Origin: Aestuariibacter sp. A3R04
GTDB lineage: Bacteria; Pseudomonadota; Gammaproteobacteria; Enterobacterales; Alteromonadaceae
Reading direction: 5' to 3'
NCBI RefSeq assembly: GCF_018860805.1
Contig: NZ_JAHKQR010000011.1
Span: 657,647-721,646, forward strand
Length of the DNA stretch: 64,000 nt
Below the pieces are notes generated by a model. It was not told where the DNA came from, made no database searches, and saw only the letters and a program-made list of their open reading frames with translations. Made by a program: the position numbers and the translations under genes. Below are positions 48,076 to 56,378 of the stretch, piece by piece (positions within the stretch are counted from its first letter, which is position 1; the number at the start of each line of letters is the position of its first letter).

Positions 48076-48729
48076 ATGGCTCAGACATCTAAATTGGACG
48101 CCAGTGTAGGAACCCGTAACCGAACCATTATATTGGCAGCGGCGGAGAAAGCCTTCGCTTCTCATGGGTTCAAAGGGACGTCAGTCCAGCGAGTTGCCGA
48201 TTTGGCAGGTTTACCAAAAACCAATGTATTGTATTATTTTAAAACCAAACAAGATTTGTATCTTGCCGTGCTGAAGCAAACCTTGAGTTTGTGGAATTCT
48301 ACCTTTGATTTAGCAACGGTAAACGATGATCCCGCTATCGTATTGTCCCATTACATTGCTGAAAAAATGGAGTTGTCTCGCACTCATCCACTGGCATCGA
48401 AAATCTTTGCTATGGAAATCATTAACGGTGCGCCAAACTTAAACCACTACTTTAACGATGAGCACAAAGAGTGGATGCAGGGTCGAATAGCAATTATTCA
48501 GGGTTGGATTGACCAAGGCCGTATGTTAGCGGTAGATCCCCATTATCTACTTTACAATATTTGGGCAAGTACGCAGCATTACGCTGATTTCTCGACACAA
48601 ATTACCCGTCTTCGCGGTGGAAAAATGAAAAAGTCCGACTTTACAGAGGCAACTCGTCATCTGGTGACACTGATTCTCAATGGCTGTGGCTTGTCGGTGC
48701 CGGAAAAATACAGGATCGCTTTAAAATGA
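48076..48729 (+). CDS. TetR-family regulator, RutR-like, of purine catabolism
   Basis: A 217-residue protein. The N-terminal HTH has TSVQRVADLAGLPKTNVLYYFKTKQDLY. The C-terminal part contains IWASTQHYADFSTQI, which resembles the ligand domain of RutR (TetR_C, YcdC type). I chose ATG 48076; the TTG at 48043 lacks a ribosome-binding site. It is divergent from xdhA and overlaps puuE by four bases. RutR of E. coli binds TTGACCANNTGGTCAA and is released by uracil or thymine. Five sites of this pattern lie near purine genes here, so this protein probably senses a purine intermediate. Its ligand is not known. Confidence 0.85.
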   Translation: MAQTSKLDASVGTRNRTIILAAAEKAFASHGFKGTSVQRVADLAGLPKTNVLYYFKTKQDLYLAVLKQTLSLWNSTFDLATVNDDPAIVLSHYIAEKMELSRTHPLASKIFAMEIINGAPNLNHYFNDEHKEWMQGRIAIIQGWIDQGRMLAVDPHYLLYNIWASTQHYADFSTQITRLRGGKMKKSDFTEATRHLVTLILNGCGLSVPEKYRIALK

Positions 48730-49655
48730 GCCAATCAACAAGTGTTTACCCCAGAGATCTCAAGGGCTATGGTGCGCAGCCCCCCCATCCTAAATGGCCG
48801 GGAAATGCCAAAATAGCGGTGCAATTTGTTCTGAATTACGAAGAAGGTGGGGAGAACTGCGTATTACACGGCGATACGCATTCAGAAATTTTTCTGTCTG
48901 AAATTGTGGGCGCGCAGGCGTATGCTGAGCGTCACCTGAGTATGGAGTCTATTTATGAATACGGCAGCCGGGCTGGCTTTTGGCGGTTGTATCGCTTGTT
49001 GACCGCAAAGCAAATACCGGTAACCGTTTTCGGCGTCACCATGGCCCTTGAACGCCATCCTGAAGCCGTTCAGGCGATGCTTGATGCACAATGGGAAATT
49101 GCAAGCCATGCCATGCGCTGGATACATTATCAGGACATGGATATTGAAACCGAGCGCAGGCAAATTGACGCATCAGTTAAATTACACGAGAAACTGACGG
49201 GCAAAAAACCGGTGGGATGGTATACCGGCAGGACGAGCCCAAATACCTTAAAGCTAATTGCTGAACGGAATGATATTTTATATTGTGCGGATTCCTATGC
49301 TGATGACTTACCCTATTACGATACGCAAAATGGCGCCCCTTTGCTTATGGTGCCATATACGTTGGATACCAATGATATGCGTTTTGCCACGCCTCAGGGG
49401 TTTAACAGTGGTGAGCAGTTCTTTACTTACCTTAAAGACGCGTTTGACGTACTTTATGAAGAAGGGGCAACCAAACCCAAAATGCTATCTGTAGGTTTGC
49501 ATTGCCGTTTGGTGGGGCGACCAGCCAGGATAGCTGCGTTAAGACGGTTTATAGAATATGTGCAAAGTCATGACAAAGTGTGGTTGGCAACAAGAGAAGA
49601 CATCGCCAGGCACTGGCAGACACACTTCCCATTTCAGCCGTCTACATCTGATTAA
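48726..49655 (+). CDS. puuE: Allantoinase PuuE
   Basis: A 309-residue protein of the polysaccharide deacetylase (NodB) fold. The signature starts YPRDLKGYGAQPPHPKWPG, then QFVLNYEEGGE and SHAMRWIHYQDM. PuuE hydrolyses allantoin to allantoate without a metal, in contrast to AllB-type allantoinases. It is cotranscribed with the TetR regulator. Its product feeds the allantoate amidohydrolase gene at 59818-61047. Confidence 0.93.
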   Translation: MSQSTSVYPRDLKGYGAQPPHPKWPGNAKIAVQFVLNYEEGGENCVLHGDTHSEIFLSEIVGAQAYAERHLSMESIYEYGSRAGFWRLYRLLTAKQIPVTVFGVTMALERHPEAVQAMLDAQWEIASHAMRWIHYQDMDIETERRQIDASVKLHEKLTGKKPVGWYTGRTSPNTLKLIAERNDILYCADSYADDLPYYDTQNGAPLLMVPYTLDTNDMRFATPQGFNSGEQFFTYLKDAFDVLYEEGATKPKMLSVGLHCRLVGRPARIAALRRFIEYVQSHDKVWLATREDIARHWQTHFPFQPSTSD

Positions 49656-49680
49656 GGCGATTAACGCTTGAGAATATATT

Positions 49681-49714
49681 AACCCGCTGATTTGGCATTG
49701 ACACTCAGCGGGTT
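49681..49714. terminator. Convergent terminator between puuE and azgA-like gene
   Basis: AACCCGCTGA and TCAGCGGGTT form a perfect 10-bp stem with a 14-base loop, midway between the ends of the two convergent genes. The T-runs after it are short on both strands, so it may be weak. Confidence 0.6.
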
Positions 49715-49721
49715 TAGTCGT

Positions 49722-51053
49722 TTATTTCAAATCGAAGATGTAGCGGAGCAGAAATACCAATGCCAGGACATAGGTAATTTTACTCACCTGTTTATAGCGA
49801 CCGCTACCTGCCATTGTGACAACGTAGGTAATAAACCCCAACGCAATTCCTTCTGAAATACTGAATGTAAGCGGCATGGCCAGCAAAGCAACTGAGGCTG
49901 TTGCTAGCGCACCTAAATCATCGAAATCGAGTTGCCTGATAGAGTCCATCATTAAAATACCTACCATTAATAACGCCGGCGTGGTGGCCATTAACGGAAT
50001 GACTTTCATTAGTGGGGTGAGGAATAACGCGAGTAAAAAACACAAGGCGGTAATCATGGCTGTAAGCCCGGTGCGTCCACCAGCAGATACACCCGCGGCA
50101 GATTCAACATAGCTGGTGACAGGAGACGTACCCAGTGCAGCACCCACTACGCTGGCGGATGCGTCGGCCGTCATGGCACTGCCAATTTTAGGCAGTTTCC
50201 CTTCTTTGTTCAGTAAGTTCGCTTTGCGCGATACACCAATTAAGGTGCCGATAGTATCGAACATGTTGACAAACATCAGGGCGAATATGAGGTCCCATGT
50301 TTCGGAAAAATGCTCGATGGGATACCAGATGTCCATAGCAAAAAAAGTATCGCTGATTGGATCGGGTAATCCGAATATGGCATCCGGGTGTTGAGTGAGA
50401 AAGCCATTTTCTGTGGGAATGAAAGCCCCCACCACAGACAGTAGAATGATGGAGAGCAAAATGCCGCCGGTGATATTGCGCATCACCACAACAATAGTCA
50501 ATAAGATCCCAGCGAGTGCCAACATAACTGCAGGGTCTGAGAGATCTCCGAGGCTGACAAAGGTGGCGGGGTTGTCTACTACCAATCCTGCGTTTTTAAG
50601 GCCGATAAACGCAATGAAAAGCCCAATTCCGCATTGTACGCCAACCTTTAACGACGGTGGCACTGCTTCTGCTATTTTAGTGCGCACGCCAGTAAGGGTA
50701 AGCAGTAAAAACAGCATGCCATTCCAAAATACGATACCAAGGGCTGCTTCCCAGGGCACTTCTCTGTTCAAGCAGATAGTGAAGGTGAAAAATGCGTTGA
50801 GACCCATACCTGGGGCAAGTGCCACAGGGTAGTTTGTCATCACAGCCATGAGTATACTTCCCAGGCATGCGGCGAGGGCCGTCACCGTAATAAGGCCTGC
50901 GACTGGCATGCCGGATAGGCCAAGGATCCCAGGGTTAACAACAAGTATGTAAGACATCGCGGCGAAGGTCGTCATGCCTGCAATGACTTCTTTTTTGAGG
51001 GATGTACCATTGGCTTGTAATTTAAACAAGCGGTCCAATAAGGCGTGTGACAT
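49722..51053 (-). CDS. Guanine/hypoxanthine (purine) permease, AzgA family
   Basis: A 443-residue membrane protein. The N-terminal block EVIAGMTTFAAMSYILVVNP and the following APGMGLNAFFTFTI are typical of the AzgA branch of the NCS2 group. VNMFDTIGTLIGVS and GTSPVTSYVESAAGVSAGGRTGLTA are further conserved blocks. It imports hypoxanthine, guanine or adenine by proton symport. I chose ATG 51053 with AGAGAG before it. A RutR-like operator lies 61 bases upstream. Its substrates feed GuaD, adenine deaminase and XdhABC. Confidence 0.9.
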   Translation of the reverse strand: MSHALLDRLFKLQANGTSLKKEVIAGMTTFAAMSYILVVNPGILGLSGMPVAGLITVTALAACLGSILMAVMTNYPVALAPGMGLNAFFTFTICLNREVPWEAALGIVFWNGMLFLLLTLTGVRTKIAEAVPPSLKVGVQCGIGLFIAFIGLKNAGLVVDNPATFVSLGDLSDPAVMLALAGILLTIVVVMRNITGGILLSIILLSVVGAFIPTENGFLTQHPDAIFGLPDPISDTFFAMDIWYPIEHFSETWDLIFALMFVNMFDTIGTLIGVSRKANLLNKEGKLPKIGSAMTADASASVVGAALGTSPVTSYVESAAGVSAGGRTGLTAMITALCFLLALFLTPLMKVIPLMATTPALLMVGILMMDSIRQLDFDDLGALATASVALLAMPLTFSISEGIALGFITYVVTMAGSGRYKQVSKITYVLALVFLLRYIFDLK

Positions 51054-51113
51054 GGGTTCTCTCTGGATTGTTGAAGTGATCTGATTAATACTACACACGA
51101 GTTAGCAATATCC

Positions 51114-51127
51114 TGACCATCTAGTCA
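51114..51127. promoter_or_regulatory. RutR-like operator upstream of the AzgA gene (site C)
   Basis: TGACCA-TC-TAGTCA, extended to a 7-bp perfect inverted repeat TCCTGAC / GTCAGGA (51111-51130). It lies 61 bases before the permease start, in the divergent gap before adenine deaminase. Confidence 0.7.
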
Positions 51128-51315
51128 GGAATGGTGTGTTTTATGCTTATAATTCAAGTTCATGATAGAAGGTAATTGTCGCGCTATTTGATTTAATTAG
51201 GTTTTTTATGCTCGACCAAAAGAAAAGCCATTTTAAATTCATAAACTTGCAAATGAAAAGTATACCAAACTTGGGCGAGTAAAATCGTATGGGAATAGCG
51301 GGGAGCTGCTATTTT

Positions 51316-51348
51316 GCACCAAATTGGTACTTTGCGTTTGTTTGGTGC
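51316..51348. promoter_or_regulatory. Second inverted repeat in the permease/adenine deaminase gap
   Basis: GCACCAAA and TTTGGTGC are perfect 8-bp inverted arms with a 17-base spacer. The first arm also overlaps a shorter palindrome ACCAA-A-TTGGT at 51318-51328. It is closer to adenine deaminase (start 51518) and does not match the TGACCA operators, so it could be a site for another regulator. The remaining 464-base gap shows no gene. Confidence 0.35.
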
Positions 51349-51517
51349 GTTAAAAATACGCGGTTTGGATAATTTGTCGAACTAATGATTTGTAAATCCA
51401 ACTCTGGCGTTACACCCTTGTCACTGGTTAGACTTGCTACACTGGTAAAACGCATTGCCGCTTTATTTAGGTAGACGTTACCGTTTCGTCGTGGAAAACG
51501 TCATTAAGGAAAAGAAT

Positions 51518-52540
51518 ATGTCAATAATAACGTTAATAAAGGCACTCCCTAAGGCTGAATTGCACTTACATATTGAAGGTAGCTTGTCTCCAATACTCAT
51601 GTGGAACTTGGCGCAAAAACATCGCATTTCCATGCCGTATAATTCAGTTGAAGAAATAGAACAGGCATATCAGTTTTCAGATTTACAGAGTTTTCTCGAC
51701 TTGTATTATGCCGGCGCCGATGTGTTGCGTGATGAGGACGACTTTTATCGTCTTATGAAAGATTACCTCGACGCCTGTGATCGGGACAACATTGTTCACG
51801 CTGAAATAATGTTTGACCCGCAAACCCACACCAACAGAGGCGTTGGGTTTGATGTGTTTATGCCGGGATTTCTGCGCGCCATTAGGGATGTACAAGAAAA
51901 CCGCGGTATGAGCGTTAAATTGATCATGTCATTCTTGCGCCATTTAACTGAAGCGGCAGCCATAGAGACTTTAAAAAATGCAGAGCCCTGGTATGACAAT
52001 ATTCACGCAGTGGGGTTAGATAGTTCAGAATTGGATCACCCGCCCGAAAAATTCGAGCGGGTTTTTAGTATGGCCAGAGAAGCCGGCTTTAAGCTAGTCG
52101 CTCACGCGGGGGAGGAAGGGCCGCCAGAATATATTTGGCAGGCAATTAACCTGTTGAACGTAGATCGCATCGATCACGGGGTTCGGTGTCAAGAAGATGC
52201 TGAACTTATGTCCTTGATAAAGCACCGTAAAATTCCCCTTACTGTGTGCCCGCTGAGTAACTTGAAGTTATGTGTTATTGAAGACATGACTGAGCACAAC
52301 ATTGTCGACTTACTCAATGCAGGGTTAATGGTAACGGTAAACTCAGATGATCCTACGTATTTTGGGGGCTTTTTAAATGACAATTTTATTGCACTTCACA
52401 ACGCGCTGGGGCTGACTCATTCCCAATGTGCCCAACTGGTAAAAAACAGTTTTGCGGCCAGCTTTTTAACGGATGAAGAGAAGCGGACGTGGTGCAATGC
52501 AGTCGATAAGCTACTTGAGCAAACAGGTTCACCGGTTTAA
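51518..52540 (+). CDS. Adenine deaminase (adenosine deaminase superfamily)
   Basis: A 340-residue protein. The zinc HxH lies in KAELHLHIEGSL, followed by FHAGE-equivalent VAHAGEEGPPEYIWQ, RIDHGVR and NSDDPTYFGG. The GEEGPPEYIWQA and LDLYYAGADVLRDE blocks match the short adenine deaminases of Pseudomonas (PA0148 type) better than true adenosine deaminases. It probably converts adenine to hypoxanthine. I chose ATG 51518 with AAGGAAAAG upstream. It is divergent from the permease gene. Confidence 0.85.
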   Translation: MSIITLIKALPKAELHLHIEGSLSPILMWNLAQKHRISMPYNSVEEIEQAYQFSDLQSFLDLYYAGADVLRDEDDFYRLMKDYLDACDRDNIVHAEIMFDPQTHTNRGVGFDVFMPGFLRAIRDVQENRGMSVKLIMSFLRHLTEAAAIETLKNAEPWYDNIHAVGLDSSELDHPPEKFERVFSMAREAGFKLVAHAGEEGPPEYIWQAINLLNVDRIDHGVRCQEDAELMSLIKHRKIPLTVCPLSNLKLCVIEDMTEHNIVDLLNAGLMVTVNSDDPTYFGGFLNDNFIALHNALGLTHSQCAQLVKNSFAASFLTDEEKRTWCNAVDKLLEQTGSPV

Positions 52541-52597
52541 CTGCAAAACACCCGCGCCTCAGGCTCGCGACAAATAGGGCGTTACTTCAGTAAATCC

Positions 52598-53653
52598 TTA
52601 CTTTGCAGGTATTTGTTTTTGGTAACTATGCCAGTTCTCCACGATTTCGTTGATCACTGTGCTACCCACTTTATAGGCGGCTTCCAGCGATGGTACCATT
52701 CCGGCATAACCCGCGCCTGAACTTTCCAATTTTAAATTTTCAGCGGCGGTAAGTCCGTGGGGCTGCATAGTGAAGTTACTGGCGGTTCTGAGGACCATAA
52801 AGCGGTTTTTGTCAACTAAACCTGCGTTGTGCAGGTATTGCATGGCCTGAAAGCTACCTGTGTCTTCCATTCCCGAGGTGATAAAATTTCCGTCATCGCC
52901 CACCCAGAATTTTACCCAGGCATTGGCCCAGTCGTTCATTTTTTTGCCATGCCAGAAGGTTGCAGCGGCGAGGTGATCGCCAATCATAACTTTAGCCCCT
53001 GTCTGTGCATTAGGGTATTTTTTATAGCGTGCACGCAGGCTGGCCATGGCTTCAGTTTCCATCAATTCGATGTCTTTTGTTAAATAATAAGCCCATTGTG
53101 CAAGTGAAGTGTTGAGCGTATACATTTCTCCATTGTGCGCCTTTTGTGTGCCATTAGCGGCTGGGTAGGGGGAATGGGAGAACAACGGAAAATAACCGGT
53201 TGGCCAGCTTTCGGGAATTTCTCTTGCATCGATTTCATGTGCCAGATCACCGTCTACCAGATGACGGGTCCACACCGCCGACCCAATGGTGCCGTCCTGA
53301 GGATCCATGCCAGCAATGCCTGCCACCAGCCAGTAGGCCTGGGTTAAATCGAAGCGGTCATCTAAACCCAGTGCCATAATGGCAGCTGAAGCCCGGGCGG
53401 TACCCATGCCTGTAACTATAGCCAACACGCCTTTTTCGTCATTGGCATAGATATCGTGGAAACCGTGTGGTAGCGGGTAACGGGTAGTAAGGCCATAGCG
53501 GGTTTTCCACATTTGGAATTCGCCGGCCTTGTCGCCCTCATCTTCGCCGATTTCAAACATGGTCACCACCACGGCTTTTACTTTTAAAGGGGCAGCAAAG
53601 GTGCTGGAATAACAGCCTGTGTATAATAAGATGAATGTAAAAAGCGCTTTCAC
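52598..53653 (-). CDS. Purine nucleoside permease (NUP) family protein
   Basis: A 351-residue protein starting at GTG 53653, with GGAGAG before it and a signal peptide (KALFTFILLYTGCYSSTFA). The mature part (VTMFEIGEDEGDKAGEFQMW, VTGMGTARASAAIMALGLD) matches the NUP family, which is annotated as nucleoside permease but has a nucleoside-phosphorylase-like fold. With a signal peptide and no further membrane helix, I infer a periplasmic enzyme or binding protein for nucleosides. It lies downstream of the TonB receptor, separated by a strong hairpin. Confidence 0.85.
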   Translation of the reverse strand: MKALFTFILLYTGCYSSTFAAPLKVKAVVVTMFEIGEDEGDKAGEFQMWKTRYGLTTRYPLPHGFHDIYANDEKGVLAIVTGMGTARASAAIMALGLDDRFDLTQAYWLVAGIAGMDPQDGTIGSAVWTRHLVDGDLAHEIDAREIPESWPTGYFPLFSHSPYPAANGTQKAHNGEMYTLNTSLAQWAYYLTKDIELMETEAMASLRARYKKYPNAQTGAKVMIGDHLAAATFWHGKKMNDWANAWVKFWVGDDGNFITSGMEDTGSFQAMQYLHNAGLVDKNRFMVLRTASNFTMQPHGLTAAENLKLESSGAGYAGMVPSLEAAYKVGSTVINEIVENWHSYQKQIPAK

Positions 53654-53670
53654 AAATAGCTCTCCAATGA

Positions 53671-53696
53671 AAAACGGCATGCTAAGCATGCCGTTT
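53671..53696 (-). terminator. Perfect hairpin between TonB receptor and NUP genes
   Basis: AAACGGCATGC and GCATGCCGTTT form an 11-bp perfect stem with a 3-base loop. On the minus strand five T residues follow the stem start. It lies 17 bases past the receptor stop and 18 before the NUP start, so it may be a partial terminator that sets NUP expression below receptor expression. Confidence 0.75.
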
Positions 53697-53713
53697 CAAC
53701 CTTTCAAGTTTGT

Positions 53714-56137
53714 TTAGAATTTATAACCAAATTTCACGTTGAAATGCCTGGGAAGTTCAGGCAAAACAATCTGGCTGCCAAACAGGTCAGGGAAGTTGGC
53801 ACGGAAATACCGCTCATCGGTTAAGTTTTTAACCGTGAAGTTAACATCCCAGTTTTCAGTCTGATACGACAATCCTGCATTTACTAACGTGTAAGCCGGT
53901 AATTCAACGGAACCAGAGAAACCCGATTTTGTGGAGTCAGCATCGATAACGCTGACACTGCCGGCAAAGCCATTTTGGAAATCATAGGTTGCGGTTAAGG
54001 TATAAATATTTTCTGGTATACCGGCCTTCTGTGCATCCGGGTTGCTCGTGCCTTCACCAACCAGATTAAGACCGATAACGTTACCACCTAGTACTAAAGA
54101 AGGATCTTCAAGGTTAACTAAATCTTCCAATCCCAAAAAGCCGAACTGGTTTCCCTCTTCCAGAGCAGTGAGGTTAATCACTTCCAGGTTGGTGTAGCCT
54201 GCTGAAACGACTAAGTTGTCGTTCACTACCCAACGCAGTTCAAATTCAACACCTTCGTTTTTCGTAGTGGCGTTTGTCACGATTGCCTGGCTGTTATAGT
54301 CGGTTCTTTCTTGTTCGTATACCGATAGGGCGAAGTAAAGACTGTCATCAAGAAACGAGCCTTTGATTCCGTACTCGAATAAATCAGAGGTATCGAAGGC
54401 GCCGCTGCCGTCGTCATTGTTTAATTGATCGATGGTAATTTCAGCGCCTTGCCCTGCAACCAGGGTTGCTTGCTCTGCTGCAGTTATATAGGGAATGAGT
54501 CCCCATGGCGTTTTGTATGAGATGCTCGCATTCCAGGAAACGCCGTCAACGGTTTCTTTTTCTGTTACTGGTGCTTCAGTTCCATCTGAGCCGAGCAATA
54601 GATTCACATGGGAAGTACTTTCAATGTCGATGGTGTCGTAGCGCACACCCAAAACCAGGTTCAGGCCGAAATCCCAGGTGAGATCTGTCATCGCTGCGAT
54701 ACCGAGATCCAGGTAGTTACCTTCATCGTAATTGTCGAAGTTTTTGCCGATTCTCGTTGACAATTCACGTCTATCCAGCGCAGAAGACGGCATAGTTAAA
54801 TCCCGACGATTGAAATACTCGTATGTGAAGTCGTCCCCGTGAAGAAAGTCGGTATAACGCAATGAGGGAGAAACCTGAAATTGTGCCAATAGTGAATTGG
54901 TTTCAATTTCAGTAGAAAACACCAGTTTATCTTCAATTACCCAGCTATCGTGGAACTGGGAAAATCCGTAGGCGTTTTCGTTAATATTGTCATAGGCATC
55001 GTAAAATAACTGGTTTTTAACTTCCCAACTATCGGCGTAGTAAATGACATCAAAATACAGAGTGCTGGTTTCGTTTTCCAGTCTGTCATCCGGTGCTACC
55101 AAGGTTTGGGAGGGATCAAGAGTTGTAGAGCCCACGTTTTCCAATGCCATTAACGGCGTGGCTTCAGAATCGGTAAAGGAAGAGGCTGGCACGTAGAAGA
55201 AACTTTCACCAGCGATGTTTACCGCTCCGTACTCATCGTGAGAAATAGAACCGTCACCGTCGGTGTCCAGTGGTTGAGCTGTACCTGTGATATAAGTACC
55301 GTTATCTACCAACTCCTGTGTCAAGCGGTTCCAACCTGCTACCTGATTGCCATCGTATTTGTGATACATTCCCCCGAATTCAATGCGTAAATCATCAGTG
55401 ATATCCATATTGAACGAAGCTTGCAAAATAGATTGGTCTGTGGCGGAGTTTTCATAGAAACTGCCTGAGTTTTCAACTTCTCCATAAATGTAGTATCCCA
55501 TCTCCTTGCCAGCAATTGTGGCGGGGCCGCCAACTTCAGCAGTGACAATACTCTTATCCCAGCTACCGTGGGTATAGCTCATGGCGCCTTTGGGTTCAGA
55601 TAAGTACTGCCCTGACGATGCCCGAGCTGATTTGGGGTTAAAGTTGAGGTAGCCCCCAATTTTTGCCGGACCATAAATAGGTGAAGCCGGACCACGAACA
55701 ATGTCGATGCGGCTCGATGCGCCGATGGGAGTAGGGTAGTTCCCTGGGTTGTCCAAGCGTTTTACGCCGCGGAAGTAAGTTTCACCAGGTGTTCCACGAA
55801 CATCAAGAGAACCGGCTACACCAAAGAAAGATTGCGTAAAGGTACCCGGCGCGAAGGCAACGAGTTCATCGATGTCTGACACGTTAAATCGGGCCATTTG
55901 CTCATCACTGATTGTAGAGGCAGAGCGGGGCGTTTCCAGTATGGATTTACCAAAGCCAAACACAGCTTCAACATCCTGGCCCGGGAGGCTGCCCAACGAA
56001 CCGGTAACTTCAATTTTTTCGTATTCCTCGTCACTGGGTTCATTGGCGTCTTGTGCAAGTGCCGTAACTGGCGACAGTACGAGACCAAACGCAATTGCTC
56101 TGGCCAGCGGGGAAACCGCAAATAAAGTGTGTTTCAT
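53714..56137 (-). CDS. TonB-dependent receptor in the purine locus, with EF-hand loop
   Basis: An 807-residue outer-membrane protein. A signal peptide ends near TALA-QDAN. A TonB-box-like EKIEVTGSLGSL is followed by the plug with DIVRGPASPIYGPAKIGGYLNF, a block common in siderophore-type receptors. The barrel ends in FNVKFGYKF. A canonical EF-hand loop (DTDGDGSISHDE, residues 291-302) sits in an early extracellular-type loop and may bind calcium. A RutR-like operator lies about 87 bases upstream, and all neighbours handle purines. I infer that it imports a purine nucleoside, nucleobase or a related substance. Siderophore uptake is the main alternative. Confidence 0.88.
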   Translation of the reverse strand: MKHTLFAVSPLARAIAFGLVLSPVTALAQDANEPSDEEYEKIEVTGSLGSLPGQDVEAVFGFGKSILETPRSASTISDEQMARFNVSDIDELVAFAPGTFTQSFFGVAGSLDVRGTPGETYFRGVKRLDNPGNYPTPIGASSRIDIVRGPASPIYGPAKIGGYLNFNPKSARASSGQYLSEPKGAMSYTHGSWDKSIVTAEVGGPATIAGKEMGYYIYGEVENSGSFYENSATDQSILQASFNMDITDDLRIEFGGMYHKYDGNQVAGWNRLTQELVDNGTYITGTAQPLDTDGDGSISHDEYGAVNIAGESFFYVPASSFTDSEATPLMALENVGSTTLDPSQTLVAPDDRLENETSTLYFDVIYYADSWEVKNQLFYDAYDNINENAYGFSQFHDSWVIEDKLVFSTEIETNSLLAQFQVSPSLRYTDFLHGDDFTYEYFNRRDLTMPSSALDRRELSTRIGKNFDNYDEGNYLDLGIAAMTDLTWDFGLNLVLGVRYDTIDIESTSHVNLLLGSDGTEAPVTEKETVDGVSWNASISYKTPWGLIPYITAAEQATLVAGQGAEITIDQLNNDDGSGAFDTSDLFEYGIKGSFLDDSLYFALSVYEQERTDYNSQAIVTNATTKNEGVEFELRWVVNDNLVVSAGYTNLEVINLTALEEGNQFGFLGLEDLVNLEDPSLVLGGNVIGLNLVGEGTSNPDAQKAGIPENIYTLTATYDFQNGFAGSVSVIDADSTKSGFSGSVELPAYTLVNAGLSYQTENWDVNFTVKNLTDERYFRANFPDLFGSQIVLPELPRHFNVKFGYKF
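55232..55267 (-). other. EF-hand calcium loop inside the TonB receptor
   Basis: Residues 291-302 read DTDGDGSISHDE: Asp at loop positions 1, 3 and 5, Gly at 6, Ile at 8 and Glu at 12. This fits the canonical EF-hand consensus fully. No second EF-hand is seen. Confidence 0.75.
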
Positions 56138-56223
56138 GTTGTTCCTCTGATTTAATACTTATTGCCTCTGCGGGCTTTTTGAAAATGTCCTGACTCTGAA
56201 TAGCACATTCAATGCCAAATAGT

Positions 56224-56237
56224 TGTCCACTTGGTCA
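56224..56237. promoter_or_regulatory. RutR-like operator upstream of the purine-locus TonB receptor (site D)
   Basis: TGTCCA-CT-TGGTCA, in the context TTGTCCACTTGGTCAA; one mismatch to the perfect TTGACCANNTGGTCAA palindrome. It lies about 87 bases upstream of the receptor start and past the 3' end of the NCS2 permease gene. Confidence 0.65.
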
Positions 56238-56378
56238 ACAATGGTGATATTTTTATCTTGTTGTTTTTTATTGTTTTATTTTGTATTTCTGTCAGTGGGT
56301 AAAACTTTAGTTGTAAGAAACACCTTTCGGCTAGTTTACTTTCTGCACTTTGCTGGTGCGCTTGCTCCATTGTGTGCA

